A stretch of 64,000 nt of DNA from Streptomyces sp. NBC_01217 (GCF_035994185.1 NZ_CP108538.1:1612001-1676000), one strand, 5' to 3'. Counted from the stretch's first letter, positions 37,199 through 49,087 are shown. Notes: generated from the letters alone by a model not told the origin. A program made the numbers and translations.

Positions 37199-38461
37199 CT
37201 AGGCCAGGCGCTCGCGGATCGTCCCGGCCACGTCCGGCAGGGGTACCGCCGTCTGCTCGCCGGACTCCATGTCCTTGAGCTGGACGACGCCCTCGGCCAG
37301 GTCCCGCTCGCCCGCGACGATCGTGAACCGCGCGCCCGACCGGTTCGCGCTCTTCATCGCGCCCTTGAGGCCGCGGTTCCCGTACGCGAAGTCCGCCGCC
37401 ACACCCTCGCGGCGCAGCCGCGTGACGATCCCGAAGAGCACCCGCCGGGCCTCCTCGCCGAGCGGTACCGCGAACACGCTGGTGGCCGCGGGCAGTTCGA
37501 GCTCGATGCCCTCCGCCTCCAGCGCGAGCACCGTACGGTCCACGCCGAGTGCCCAGCCGACCGACGGGAGCGCCGGGCCGCCGATCATCTCGGAGAGGCC
37601 GTCGTAGCGGCCGCCGCCGCCCACCGCGGACTGCGAGCCGAGTCCGTCGTGGACGAACTCGAAGGTGGTGCGGGTGTAGTAGTCGAGGCCGCGGACGAGC
37701 TTCTCGTCGTCCTCGTACACCACGCCTGCCGCCGTCAGCAGGTCGCGCACCTCCTCGTGGTACGCCTTGCAGGCGTCGCACAGGTAGTCGCGCAGGACCG
37801 GTGCGCCGACCAGCTGCTTCTGCACCTCGGGGCGTTTGTCGTCGAGGACCCGCAGCGGGTTGAGGTCGATGCGGCGGCGGGTGTCGTCGTCGAGGTCCAG
37901 CTCGCGCAGGAACTCCTGGAGCGCGTCCCGGTAGACGGGGCGACACTCCTTGTCGCCCAGCGAGTTGAGCAGGATGCGGAAGTTCCGCAGGCCCAGCGTG
38001 CGGTAGGCCTGGTCGGCCAGGATGATCAGCTCGGCGTCCAGCGCCGGGTCCTCGGCGCCGATCGCCTCGGCACCGACCTGCGAGAAGTGCCGGTAGCGGC
38101 CCTTCTGCGGGCGCTCGTAGCGGTAGTACGAGCCGGAGTACCAGAGCTTCACCGGCAGGTTGCCGAGCTTGTGGAGGTTGGCCTCCAGCGCGGCACGCAG
38201 CACGGAGGCGGTGCCTTCGGGGCGCAGCGCCAGCTGGGAGCCGCCCTTGGTGGTGAGGGTGTACATCTCCTTGGTCACGATGTCGGTGGACTCACCGACA
38301 CCGCGCGAGAAGAGGGCGACATCCTCGAAGCCGGGCGTCTCGATGTAGCCGTAGCCGGAGTTCTTCAGGGGTGCGGCGATCGCCTCGCGCACCGCAAGAT
38401 ACTTCGCGGAGTCGGGCGGGGTCAGGTCGTACGTGCCCTTGGGGGCCTTGAAGGTGCTCAC
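37199..38461 (-). CDS. hisS: Histidyl-tRNA synthetase
   Basis: Class II synthetase. The 420-residue protein from GTG 38461 starts [20 protein letters not shown]. Motif 2 is in [20 protein letters not shown], the His-specific signature is [15 protein letters not shown], and motif 3 is in [10 protein letters not shown]. The longer frame to 39088 merges with the upstream MBL gene in a wrong frame. The MBL gene ends 14 bases upstream on the same strand. Confidence 0.97.
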   Translation of the reverse strand: MSTFKAPKGTYDLTPPDSAKYLAVREAIAAPLKNSGYGYIETPGFEDVALFSRGVGESTDIVTKEMYTLTTKGGSQLALRPEGTASVLRAALEANLHKLGNLPVKLWYSGSYYRYERPQKGRYRHFSQVGAEAIGAEDPALDAELIILADQAYRTLGLRNFRILLNSLGDKECRPVYRDALQEFLRELDLDDDTRRRIDLNPLRVLDDKRPEVQKQLVGAPVLRDYLCDACKAYHEEVRDLLTAAGVVYEDDEKLVRGLDYYTRTTFEFVHDGLGSQSAVGGGGRYDGLSEMIGGPALPSVGWALGVDRTVLALEAEGIELELPAATSVFAVPLGEEARRVLFGIVTRLRREGVAADFAYGNRGLKGAMKSANRSGARFTIVAGERDLAEGVVQLKDMESGEQTAVPLPDVAGTIRERLA

Positions 38462-38475
38462 GGTTCTAACTCTCG

Positions 38476-39162
38476 TCACATTCCTCGTCGGGGCGCGGCC
38501 AGCCCGTGCAGATACGGGTTCGAGGCGCGCTCGCGGCCGATGGTCGTCTGGGGGCCGTGGCCGGACAGCACCACGGTCGAGTCGTCGAGCGGCAGGCACA
38601 CACGGGCCAGCGACTCGAGCAGCTCGGCGTGGTCGCCGCCGGGCAGGTCGGTGCGTCCGACGGAGCCGGCGAAGAGCAGGTCGCCCGAGAAGAGGACCTG
38701 CGGAACATCCGCGGCCTCGGGCATTCTGAACGTCACCGACCCCCTGGTATGGCCGGGCGCATGCGCGACACCGAACTCCAGACCGGCCAGCTTCAGAAGG
38801 GCGCCGTCGCTGAGCTCCTTGACGTCGTCCGGCTCCCCGACCGTCAGCTCGCCCATGAGCGGCATCCCGATGGAGCGGCCGAGTGCCTTCTCCGGGTCGC
38901 TCATCATGTACCGGTCCTCCGGGTGGATCCAGGCGGGGACGTCGTGCGCGCCGCACACCGGGACGACCGAGGCGACATGGTCGATGTGGCCGTGGGTCAG
39001 TACGACGGCGACGGGCTTCAGCCGATGCTTCTTGAGCGCTTCCTCGACTCCCGAAGCGGCCTGGTGGCCGGGGTCGATGATCACGCACTCCTCGCCTGCG
39101 GCCGGGGCGACCAGATAACAGTTGGTCCCCCAGGCCCCGGCGGGGAACCCGGCAATGAGCAC
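38476..39162 (-). CDS. MBL-fold metallo-hydrolase (glyoxalase II-like)
   Basis: A 228-residue metallo-beta-lactamase-fold protein with the HxHxDH motif in [12 protein letters not shown]. Later ligands are [17 protein letters not shown] and VLSGHGPQT. This is the layout of hydroxyacylglutathione/bacillithiol-type thioesterases. In Streptomyces a mycothiol or another thiol could be involved, but the substrate is not determined. Start GTG 39162. It is adjacent to hisS, as in other streptomycetes. Confidence 0.9.
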   Translation of the reverse strand: MLIAGFPAGAWGTNCYLVAPAAGEECVIIDPGHQAASGVEEALKKHRLKPVAVVLTHGHIDHVASVVPVCGAHDVPAWIHPEDRYMMSDPEKALGRSIGMPLMGELTVGEPDDVKELSDGALLKLAGLEFGVAHAPGHTRGSVTFRMPEAADVPQVLFSGDLLFAGSVGRTDLPGGDHAELLESLARVCLPLDDSTVVLSGHGPQTTIGRERASNPYLHGLAAPRRGM

Positions 39163-39310
39163 GATCGTCCTTAATGGTCGTCCGACTTCGGATGGCGACT
39201 GAGAAGGTCGCGGCAGTTCAGAGCCTACCGGCGCTCCTCATTCCACAGCTAACCCATATACGGTACGGGCAGCCCAGGCCTCATCACACGACCTACAAGG
39301 AGATCACCCG

Positions 39311-40105
39311 GTGGTCAGCAGCGATCAGCGGCGGCGGCAGCTCGCCAGGGAGAAGTTCGAGCGGCAGCAGCAGCGCCGGGAGGAGGCCCGCCGCAGGACG
39401 AGGCGGCTGACGGTCGTCATCGCGTCCGTGGTGGCCGTGGCGGCGCTCGTGGGGGCGGGCTCGTATCTCGCCCTCGACGGCGACGGCAAGAAGGACAAGA
39501 GCGACGCGGCCGCGGACGCGAGCCCGTCGGCCTCGGCCTCGCCGTCGCCGAGCGAGAGCAGCGCGCCCGAGCCCGCGATGAAGATCGACAAAAAGGCGAA
39601 GTACACGATGTCGCTCAAGACGAGCCAGGGCGACATCGCGTTCACGATGGACGCGGCGAAGACCCCGCACACCACGAACTCCTTCAAGTCGCTGGCCGAC
39701 AAGGGCTTCTTCGACGGTACGAAGTGTCACCGGCTGACCACGCAGGGCATCTTCGTCCTGCAGTGCGGTGACCCCAAGGGCGACGGCACGGGCGGCCCCG
39801 GCTACACGATCCCGGACGAGAACCTGACCGCGCTGGGCAAGGCGGGCGAGGACGGCACGGTGACGTATCCGGCGGGCACGGTGGCGATGGCGAACACCGG
39901 TCAGGCGCACACCGGTGGCAGCCAGTTCTTCCTGGTCTACAAAGACAGCAAACTGCCGCCCACCTACACCCCGTTCGGCACGATGGACGACGCCTCGCTG
40001 AAGGCGGTCAAGGACGTCGGTGCGGCGGGTGTGGCCGGTGGTGCGGCCGACGGTGCGCCGAAGAAGGCAGTGGACATCTCGAAGGCCGCCGTCGACAAGT
40101 CGTGA
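39311..40105 (+). CDS. Membrane-anchored cyclophilin-type peptidyl-prolyl isomerase
   Basis: A 264-residue protein. A basic Arg/Gln-rich N-terminus (residues 1-31) is followed by one membrane segment (about 33-52, LTVVIASVVAVAALVGAGSYL), a Ser/Pro/Ala linker, and a cyclophilin domain (about 95-250). The catalytic Arg region reads KCHRLTTQGIFVLQCGDP with GTGGPGY, and later GSQFFLVY. The orientation implies an extracytoplasmic folding helper. The GTG start at 39311 has AAGGAG 8 bases upstream. Plus strand, divergent from the MBL gene. Confidence 0.92.
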   Translation: MVSSDQRRRQLAREKFERQQQRREEARRRTRRLTVVIASVVAVAALVGAGSYLALDGDGKKDKSDAAADASPSASASPSPSESSAPEPAMKIDKKAKYTMSLKTSQGDIAFTMDAAKTPHTTNSFKSLADKGFFDGTKCHRLTTQGIFVLQCGDPKGDGTGGPGYTIPDENLTALGKAGEDGTVTYPAGTVAMANTGQAHTGGSQFFLVYKDSKLPPTYTPFGTMDDASLKAVKDVGAAGVAGGAADGAPKKAVDISKAAVDKS

Positions 40106-40308
40106 CGCGGCCGGGGCGGCCGGACCTGGCCGTCCGGTGGTGACGGCGAAGCGCGGGCCGGATTATTTTCGGCCGCGCTGAGTGCGGACAGCCGGGCGGC
40201 CGGTCGCCTAGATTGGCGTTGTGCAGGGCGGGCGCTGCCCGCCCCAGGAAACTGTGGACGATGCCAGGGGGGCGAACCCCCTCACAGGCATCAGGTGGAG
40301 GAGGCGCT

Positions 40309-41538
40309 GTGAGCAGCGACCCGTGGGGCCGCGTCGATGAGACGGGCACCGTGTACGTGCGTACAGCCGATGGCGAGCAGGTCGTCGGATCGTGGCAGGC
40401 CGGTTCCCCCGAGGAGGCTCTGGCCTACTTCGAGCGCAAGTACGAGGGCATTGTGGTCGAGATCGGCCTCCTCGAACGGCGGGTGAAGACCACCGACCTG
40501 TCGGCCAAGGACGCCACGACCGCCATCGAGCATCTGCGTTCTCAGGTGGACGAGCATCACGCCGTCGGTGACCTCGACGCCCTGCGCAAGCGGCTCGACG
40601 CGCTGGTGGCGACGGTCGACTCGCGGCGCGAGGAGCGCAAGGTCCAAAAGGCCAAGCAGACCGACGAGGCGAAGCACGCCAAGGAGGCGCTGGTCGCCGA
40701 GGCCGAGGAGCTGGCGCAGAGCGAGCAGTGGCGTTCCGCGGGCGAGCGGCTCCGTGCGCTCGTCGACACGTGGAAGGGCCTGCCGCGGCTCGACCGCAAG
40801 TCCGACGACGAGCTGTGGCACCGCTTCTCGCACGCCCGCTCGGCGTTCTCCAAGCGCCGCAAGACCCACTTCGCCTCGCTGGACGCCCAGCGCGAGGAGG
40901 CCCGCAAGGCCAAGGAGAAGCTGGTCGTCGAGGCCGAATCGCTCTCCGGCTCCACGGACTGGGGAGCGACGGCCGCCCGCTATCGCGACCTGATGACGGA
41001 GTGGAAGGCGGCGGGCCGCGCCCAGCGCGAGGCGGAGGACGAGCTGTGGAACCGGTTCCGCGGTGCGCAGGACGTCTTCTTCGCCGCCCGCGGCGAGGTC
41101 TTCGCCGAGCGGGACGCGGAGCAGGGCGAGAACCTCAAGCTCAAGGAGGAGCTCGCGGTCGAGGCCGAGAAGCTGGTGCCGGTGCAGGACCTGAAGGCGG
41201 CCAGGGCCGCGTTCAGGGCCATCAACGAGCGCTGGGAGGCCATCGGCCATGTGCCGCGTGACGCCCGCCCGAAGGTCGAGGGCCGGATGCACGCGGTGGA
41301 GCGGGCGCTCCAGGAGGCCGAGGAGTCGGAGTGGCGCCGGACGAACCCGGAGGCGCGTGCGCGTGCCGCGGGTCTGACCGGTCAGCTGCAGGCGGCCGTG
41401 GACAAGCTGCGTACGCAGATCGACACGGCCCGCGCCTCGGGCAACAACGCCCGGGCCGACAAGCTGGCCAGGGAGCTCGAAGGCCGGCAGGCGCTGCTGG
41501 ACCAGGCGCTGAAGGGCCTGGAGGAGTTCGGCGGCTGA
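40309..41538 (+). CDS. DUF349-repeat protein
   Basis: A 409-residue, highly charged, mostly helical protein with three DUF349 repeats. Each repeat contains an elements-like W-K-A/G segment: TWKGLPRLDRKSDDELWHRF, TEWKAAGRAQREAEDELWNRF and NERWEAIGHVPRDAR. The function is unknown; coiled-coil spacing suggests a rod-like scaffold. GTG 40309 is preceded by GGAGGAGG. The ORF from 40213 adds a poor leader. It ends at a strong hairpin shared with relA. Confidence 0.9.
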   Translation: MSSDPWGRVDETGTVYVRTADGEQVVGSWQAGSPEEALAYFERKYEGIVVEIGLLERRVKTTDLSAKDATTAIEHLRSQVDEHHAVGDLDALRKRLDALVATVDSRREERKVQKAKQTDEAKHAKEALVAEAEELAQSEQWRSAGERLRALVDTWKGLPRLDRKSDDELWHRFSHARSAFSKRRKTHFASLDAQREEARKAKEKLVVEAESLSGSTDWGATAARYRDLMTEWKAAGRAQREAEDELWNRFRGAQDVFFAARGEVFAERDAEQGENLKLKEELAVEAEKLVPVQDLKAARAAFRAINERWEAIGHVPRDARPKVEGRMHAVERALQEAEESEWRRTNPEARARAAGLTGQLQAAVDKLRTQIDTARASGNNARADKLARELEGRQALLDQALKGLEEFGG

Positions 41539-41563
41539 CCGCCCCGTACGGACCCCGTACGAA

Positions 41564-41604
41564 GAGGAGGGCCCCGGTACGCATCGCGTACCGGGGCCCT
41601 CCTC
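41564..41604. terminator. Bidirectional terminator between the DUF349 gene and relA
   Basis: A 19-bp perfect stem (41564-41582 with 41586-41604) with the 3-base loop ATC lies between these convergent genes. It has no U-run but is one of the most stable hairpins in the window. Confidence 0.7.
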
Positions 41605-41636
41605 GCGTGTCTCCGCTTACGGACGCGTGTCTCTGT

Positions 41637-44210
<2,574 letters not shown>

Positions 44211-44307
44211 GAGCGCTCCTCATGCGGATCCGGATACCCGGAAAGGCCATCGTATCGACCCTGTGGCCGGTCCTCCCCCGGGGATCGTGAGAGCCCTCAC
44301 AACACGG

Positions 44308-44339
44308 AACGGGCACCCGGTTGTTCCCGGGTACCCGTT
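44308..44339 (-). terminator. Hairpin after the secreted-protein gene
   Basis: AACGGGCACCCGG (44308-44320) pairs with CCGGGTACCCGTT (44327-44339), with one mismatch. It resembles in sequence the hairpin after apt (45013-45049), which fits a duplicated apt 3' end plus terminator. Confidence 0.5.
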
Positions 44340-44379
44340 CTTCGCGCATGAGCCGTTGCCACGTACGGCCCGTTGCAGC

Positions 44380-44457
44380 TCAGACCGTGATCAGAGCCTC
44401 CAGCGGGGCACCGCGCAGCCCCTGCTCCGGACGGGCGCGCCCGGGACCGAGGAGGCC
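44380..44457 (-). pseudogene. Decayed second copy of the apt 3' end
   Basis: The stretch from 44380 matches the last 65 bases of apt (45066 onward) at 46 of 65 positions without gaps, by hand alignment. In the corresponding frame the two read GRARPEQGLRGAPLEALITV here and GRARLERALAGAPLEALSRV in apt, both ending at a TGA. It has no start of its own. It lies just after the secreted-protein gene, so it marks the relA-side boundary of the inserted segment. Confidence 0.75.
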
Positions 44458-44468
44458 CGCGCCGCGGT

Positions 44469-44884
44469 TCAGTTCCACCGCAGGAGCGCGCCTCCCTTGA
44501 TCTTCATCTCCTTGTTGGCGGCGACGTTCCCCCACGGCACCTTGATCTGGCCGCTCTTTCCGCAGCCGGCGTCGTACCAGGTCTTCTTCCCCTTGGAATT
44601 GAAGCCCTTGACCTTTACGCAGACACTGCCGCCCTTGTAAACCTTCCAGCCGTAAACCATTTTCATGCCCTTGGCACCGAAGTGGGCACAGCCGTCGTTG
44701 AGCGTGGTCCACTTCGCTGGAATTCCCACCGCATTCTTCCAGCCCGAGCAAATGCCCTTCGGGGCCACGACGGCCGGTGCGGCAGTCGTGGCCGGGCTTG
44801 CGCCGGCGGGAGCGGCGCCCACCGCGACGGCCGCGAAAGAGAGAAGAGAAACCGCCCCGTGGCGATCTTGCGTGAAATCGTCAT
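44469..44884 (-). pseudogene. Small secreted cysteine-containing protein, frame broken in the signal peptide
   Basis: The mature part is clear: ICSGWKNAVGIPAKWTTLND onward to GGALLRWN, about 95 residues with four Cys (in ICSGW, DGCAH, SVCVK, AGCGK). The natural start is ATG 44884 with AAGGA about 7 bases upstream, reading MTISRKIATG. That frame does not join the mature frame. One extra G in the four-G run (44855-44858) would restore MTISRKIATGAVSLLSFAAV and AVGAAPAGASPA, a normal Sec signal peptide. As given, the mature frame opens only from an ATG at 44933 lacking a signal-like start. This is a genuine mutation or a homopolymer sequencing error. GC is 47-57% in single lines, far below neighbours. 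Confidence 0.8.
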
Positions 44885-45012
44885 TGGATTCCTTCTGTTT
44901 GGATGCCTGGTCAGTGGCATCACCAAGATCCAATCAGATGACAGTTCGATTGACACGCCATTTGAGGTTGTTCTGAGCTGCTTCCGCGCTCGTGCACAAT
45001 TCACAGACGCAC

Positions 45013-45049
45013 AACGGGTGCCCCAAGGAAAATCCTTGGGGCACCCGTT
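45013..45049 (-). terminator. Terminator of apt
   Basis: AACGGGTGCCCCAAGG (45013-45028) pairs perfectly with CCTTGGGGCACCCGTT (45034-45049), a 16-bp stem with a 5-base loop. It lies 17 bases after the apt stop on the minus strand. Confidence 0.7.
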
Positions 45050-45065
45050 TCATGACCAGAGGGTC

Positions 45066-45620
45066 TCAGACCCGGCTGAGCGCCTCGAGCGGTGCGCCCG
45101 CCAGGGCGCGCTCCAGACGGGCCCGGCCCGCGAGGAACCCGAGCTCCATGAGGACCGCGACGCCCGCGACCTGGGCACCGGCCCGCCGGATGAGCTCCAG
45201 CGACGCCTCGGCGGTGCCACCCGTGGCAAGGACGTCGTCGATGACCATGACCCGGTCATCGGCGCAGAGGTCCTCTGCGTGGATCTCGATCTCCGCGCTG
45301 CCGTACTCCAGGTCGTACGCCTGCCGCAGTGTGGCCCTGGGCAGCTTCCCCGCCTTGCGGACGGGTACGAAGCCGAGGCCGGCCCGGATCGCGACGGGTG
45401 CGGCCAGGATGAAGCCGCGTGCCTCCAGACCGGCGATCTTCGTGGCGCCGTGCCGTACGCACAGCTCCGCGAGGGTCTCGGTGAGGGCCGCGAACGCGGT
45501 CGGGTCCGCAAGCAGCGGGGTGATGTCCTTGAACATCACGCCCGGCCTCGGATAGTCCGGCACGTCGCGGATCCGGCTGAGCAGGAGCTCCCGGGTGACC
45601 TCGGCGGTACTGCTGGTCAT
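45066..45620 (-). CDS. apt: Adenine phosphoribosyltransferase
   Basis: Salvages adenine with PRPP to AMP. The 184-residue protein has the PRPP loop VMVIDDVLATGGTAEAS and the adenine-site flexible loop PVRKAGKLPRAT. Its ATG overlaps the secF stop by four bases (ATGA). The secDF-apt-relA order is conserved in Streptomyces, but here a low-GC cassette separates apt from relA and repeats the apt 3' end. Confidence 0.96.
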   Translation of the reverse strand: MTSSTAEVTRELLLSRIRDVPDYPRPGVMFKDITPLLADPTAFAALTETLAELCVRHGATKIAGLEARGFILAAPVAIRAGLGFVPVRKAGKLPRATLRQAYDLEYGSAEIEIHAEDLCADDRVMVIDDVLATGGTAEASLELIRRAGAQVAGVAVLMELGFLAGRARLERALAGAPLEALSRV

Positions 45621-46720
45621 CGGCGCTTCCCCGGGGTCCGGCCGTGGCCCCTGGGGGGCTGCTGGCGCTGACCGACGACCGCGGCCGCGGGTGCGACGTC
45701 CTGCGGGAAGTCGTCCTCACGCTGCTCGTCCTCGGCGGACTCGCCCTTGCCGGCGGCAGCCGCGCGCTTGGCGAGGACCCGCTTCTTCAGGGCCTTCATC
45801 TGCGGGTCGCGTTCCTTGAGGTCGGCGACCAGCGGGGTGGCGATGAAGATCGAGGAGTACGCACCGGCGGCGAGGCCGACGAAGAGCGCCAGGGAGATGT
45901 CGTTCAGCATGCCGGCGCCGAGGACGCCGCCACCGATGAACAGCAGACCGGCGACCGGCAGCAGTGCCACGACGGTGGTGTTGATGGAACGGACCAGCGT
46001 GCCGTTGATGGAGCGGTTGGCGATCTCGCTGTACGTCCACCGGGTCTGCTTGGTGATGTCCTTCGTGCCCTCCTTGAGGCTGTCGAAGACGACGACCGTG
46101 TCGTAGAGGGAGTAACCGAGGATCGTCAGCAGACCGATCACGGTGCCCGGGGTGACCTCGAAGCCGACCAGGGCGTAGATACCGACCGTGATGGTGATGT
46201 CGTGGATCAGCGCAACCAGGGCCGCGATCGCCATGCGCCACTCGAAGGCGATGGCCAGGTAGATCACGACGAGGACCATGAAGACGCCGAGGCCCGTCCA
46301 GGCCTTGTTGGCGATCTGCTCACCCCAGCTGGGGCCGACCAGGTCGGCCGCGATCTTCTCCGACGGGACGTTGAGGTCCTTGGAGAGCTCGCCCTTGATC
46401 TGGTCCGACTTCGCGGTGTCGACCTCGGTGATCTGGATGCGCAGACCGCCGTTGCCGAGCTTCTGGACGATCGCCTGGTGGCCGGAGGCCTTCGTGGCGA
46501 AGTCCTCCGCCTGGGAGATGGTGACGCTCGTCTTCGGGGTGGTGAAGACGGCGCCGCCCTTGAACTCGATGCCCATGTTCAGGCCGCTGACCGCCAGGCC
46601 GACGATGGCCGTGATGGTGATCAGGATCGAGATCCCGTACCAGATCTTGCGCTTGCCGATGAAGTCGTAGCCGACCTCGCCGCGGTAGAGACGGGCGCCG
46701 AGACTGCCGAGTCGCGACAT
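45617..46720 (-). CDS. secF: Protein translocase subunit SecF
   Basis: RND-type membrane component that, with SecD, uses the proton gradient to pull exported proteins out of SecYEG. The 367-residue protein from ATG 46720 has GAAGGAGG upstream within the secD end. It has a first membrane helix near residue 22, an extracytoplasmic P1-like domain (GIEFKGGAVFTT), then five membrane helices with the RND stretch GYSLYDTVVVFDSLKEGT. The long C-terminal tail is Arg/Gly-rich. It overlaps apt. Confidence 0.95.
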   Translation of the reverse strand: MSRLGSLGARLYRGEVGYDFIGKRKIWYGISILITITAIVGLAVSGLNMGIEFKGGAVFTTPKTSVTISQAEDFATKASGHQAIVQKLGNGGLRIQITEVDTAKSDQIKGELSKDLNVPSEKIAADLVGPSWGEQIANKAWTGLGVFMVLVVIYLAIAFEWRMAIAALVALIHDITITVGIYALVGFEVTPGTVIGLLTILGYSLYDTVVVFDSLKEGTKDITKQTRWTYSEIANRSINGTLVRSINTTVVALLPVAGLLFIGGGVLGAGMLNDISLALFVGLAAGAYSSIFIATPLVADLKERDPQMKALKKRVLAKRAAAAGKGESAEDEQREDDFPQDVAPAAAVVGQRQQPPRGHGRTPGKRR

Positions 46721-46721
46721 C

Positions 46722-48461
46722 TCACGCCTCCTTCGGGTCAGTGGGGGCGTTGACACGGCGCGAGCGGCGCAGCGGCGGCTTGGCGCCGAGCCGCTTCGGG
46801 TCCAGTCCGGACCACGGGTGGCCGCTGGAGAAGAACTTCGTACGGGCCATCAGCGTCATGACGGGCTTGGTGAAGAGGAACACCACGACCACGTCGAGCA
46901 GGGTGGTGAGACCCAGCGTGAAGGCGAAGCCCTGGACCTTGCCGACGGTGACCACGAAGAGCACCGCCGCGGCGAGGAACGACACGAAGTCGGAGACCAG
47001 GATGGTGCGCCGGGCGCGCGGCCAGGCGCGCTCGACGGCCGGGCGGAGCGTACGGCCCTCGCGGATCTCGTCGCGGATTCTCTCGAAGTACACGATGAAG
47101 GAGTCCGCGGTGATACCGATGGCCACGATGGCACCGCAGACGGCCGGGAGGTTCAGCGCGAAGCCGATGGCCGGGCCGAGCAGCGCCATGATCGTGTAGG
47201 TCAGGATGCCGGAGGTCAGGAGGCTCAGGAGCGCGATGAGCGCCAGTCCGCGGTAGTAGGCCACCAGGTAGATGACCACCAGGGCCAGACCGATGGCGCC
47301 CGCGATCAGACCCGCCTGGAGCTGCTCGCCACCGAGCGCGGCGGTCACCGTGGTGACGCTCGCCTCGTCGAAGGAGAGCGGGAGCGCACCGTAGGAGAGC
47401 ACGTTGGCCAGGTCCTCGGCTGACTGCTGGGTGAAGCTGCCGGAGATCTCGGCATTGGCGCTCAGTGCCGTGCGCACGGAAGGCGCCGAGACGACTTCGC
47501 CGTCGAGCGCGATGGCGAACTGGTTCTGCGGCGACTGCTGCTGGGCGAGCTGGCCCGTGATCTTCTGGAACTTCTTGGCGCCGGCCTTGGTGAACTCCAT
47601 CTGAACGATCCACTGACCGTTCGTCTGGTCGATCGCCGCCTTGGCGCTGTCCACGTCCGTGCCGGACACCTGGGCCGGGCCGAGGACGTACTTGGCGTCG
47701 CCCTCGGTGCTGCAGGCGACGACCGTGTCGGTCGGCTTGGTGCCGAGTGCGGCCTGGGCGTGGGCGGCCTTCTTGGAGCAGTCGAGCGCCTCGAACTTCT
47801 TCTGCAGCTTGGCGGCGGCCGCCTCGTCCGCAGCGGACGCCGACGGCGTAGCATCCGCCTTCGGCGTGGTGCTCGCCGTCGGGCTGGGCGAGGTGTCGGC
47901 CTTGAGTGCGCCGGTGACCGCGCGGCCCTGGGTGGTGGCGCTCACGCTCGGCGTCGCGGACGACTTCCCGTCGGCCGAGGCCGAGGCGCTCGGGCTCGTG
48001 GACGGGCTGGGCTTGCCGGACGACGAGGCGCTGGGCGTCGGCGCGGGCGCGCCCTGGGCGACGGTCAGCACCGGCCGGAAGTAGAGCTTGGCGGTGGTGC
48101 CGACCTGCTCACGGGCCTGAGCGGAGTTCGTGCCCTTGGGGATGTTGACGATGATGTTGCGATCGCCCTGTGTCTGGACCTCGGCCTCGGAGACGCCCAG
48201 ACCATTGACGCGGCGTTCCATGATCTGGACCGCGGTGTCCATGTTGGTCTTGTTGATCGCCGATTCCTGGCCGGGCTCGCTCTTCGCCTGAAGCGTGATG
48301 GACGTGCCGCCCGCCAGGTCGATGCCCAGACGTGGGGTCGGCTGATCGGCCAGGAACATCCCACCGGTGAGCGCGACCATGGCGATCAGGATCAGAGCCA
48401 GGGAACGCCCCGGCCTGCCCTGACCGCCGGCCGGCCCTCGGCTCTTCTTCGGTGCTGCCAC
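46722..48461 (-). CDS. secD: Protein translocase subunit SecD, with a Ser/Pro/Ala-rich insertion
   Basis: A 579-residue SecD from GTG 48461. First membrane helix about residues 19-38, then RLGIDLAGG (44-52). A low-complexity Ser/Pro/Thr/Ala tract (about 138-217) is inserted in the extracytoplasmic region. The P1 head, with FAIALDGEVVSAP, follows, and then the five-helix RND block with ITADSFIVYFERIRDEIREG. GGGAGAAACGAGAAG precedes the GTG; the ATG at 48593 would add 44 residues of non-SecD sequence. It is next to secF and yajC. Confidence 0.94.
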   Translation of the reverse strand: MAAPKKSRGPAGGQGRPGRSLALILIAMVALTGGMFLADQPTPRLGIDLAGGTSITLQAKSEPGQESAINKTNMDTAVQIMERRVNGLGVSEAEVQTQGDRNIIVNIPKGTNSAQAREQVGTTAKLYFRPVLTVAQGAPAPTPSASSSGKPSPSTSPSASASADGKSSATPSVSATTQGRAVTGALKADTSPSPTASTTPKADATPSASAADEAAAAKLQKKFEALDCSKKAAHAQAALGTKPTDTVVACSTEGDAKYVLGPAQVSGTDVDSAKAAIDQTNGQWIVQMEFTKAGAKKFQKITGQLAQQQSPQNQFAIALDGEVVSAPSVRTALSANAEISGSFTQQSAEDLANVLSYGALPLSFDEASVTTVTAALGGEQLQAGLIAGAIGLALVVIYLVAYYRGLALIALLSLLTSGILTYTIMALLGPAIGFALNLPAVCGAIVAIGITADSFIVYFERIRDEIREGRTLRPAVERAWPRARRTILVSDFVSFLAAAVLFVVTVGKVQGFAFTLGLTTLLDVVVVFLFTKPVMTLMARTKFFSSGHPWSGLDPKRLGAKPPLRRSRRVNAPTDPKEA

Positions 48462-48607
48462 CTTCTCGTTTCTCCCTGTCCAACCGCCCCGCGCCGGGTA
48501 CGCGCCCGAGCGGCCACGAAGTGTAGTGGGGACCCGCCCCCGCAGAAGACCGTACGGTCCGAGGAGTGCCGGATGCCGGTGGGCTCGCGGCATCCCCGGG
48601 TCGTGGG

Positions 48608-49087
48608 TTACTTCGCGTCGGCCTCGCCGTCGGCCTTGCCCTCGGACTTCTTGCCGGACTCGGTGTCCTTCGGCTCGGCGTCGTCGGCCTTCTTGCCCAG
48701 GTCGATCTTGGCATCGTCCGAGGTGTCCTCGTCGGCCTCGGCCTCGGTCAGCGAGGAGGCGTCGTCCGGGACGACCGCGCCATCGATGTCGAGGGCGTCA
48801 TCGCCGTCGCCGTGGACGATGCGGTTGTACTCCGCGTCGTCGAGGACTGCGCCGATGGCGTTCTTGGCGTAGACGGCGTGGACGCCGGGCGCGATCTCAA
48901 GGAGAACCGTGTCGTCGTGAAGCTCCTTGACGGTGGCGTACATGCCTCCGATCGTGCGGACGCCGGTGCCGGGCTGCATCTCATTGCGCATCTGGGCGGC
49001 GGCCGCCTGCTTCTTCTTGGCGGACCGCGTCATCAGGAACATGGCCCCGATGAGCACGATGAAGGGGAGGAGAGTCACGGGATTCAC
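48608..49087 (-). CDS. yajC: Preprotein translocase subunit YajC
   Basis: Small accessory of SecDF. From GTG 49087 the 159-residue protein has one N-terminal membrane helix (VTLLPFIVLIGAMFLMT, about residues 4-20). The basic cytoplasmic RSAKKKQ follows, then the YajC domain GTGVRTIGGMYATVKELHDD. The long acidic Asp/Glu/Lys tail is typical of actinobacterial YajC. The frame to 49168 adds an unlikely leader. ruvB lies upstream and secD downstream, a conserved order. Confidence 0.92.
   Translation of the reverse strand: MNPVTLLPFIVLIGAMFLMTRSAKKKQAAAAQMRNEMQPGTGVRTIGGMYATVKELHDDTVLLEIAPGVHAVYAKNAIGAVLDDAEYNRIVHGDGDDALDIDGAVVPDDASSLTEAEADEDTSDDAKIDLGKKADDAEPKDTESGKKSEGKADGEADAK

Noticed and set aside
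44380-44751. A 123-codon minus-strand frame across the secreted gene
   Set aside because: It overlaps the secreted gene in another frame; only its last ~20 codons are meaningful, as the apt 3' remnant.
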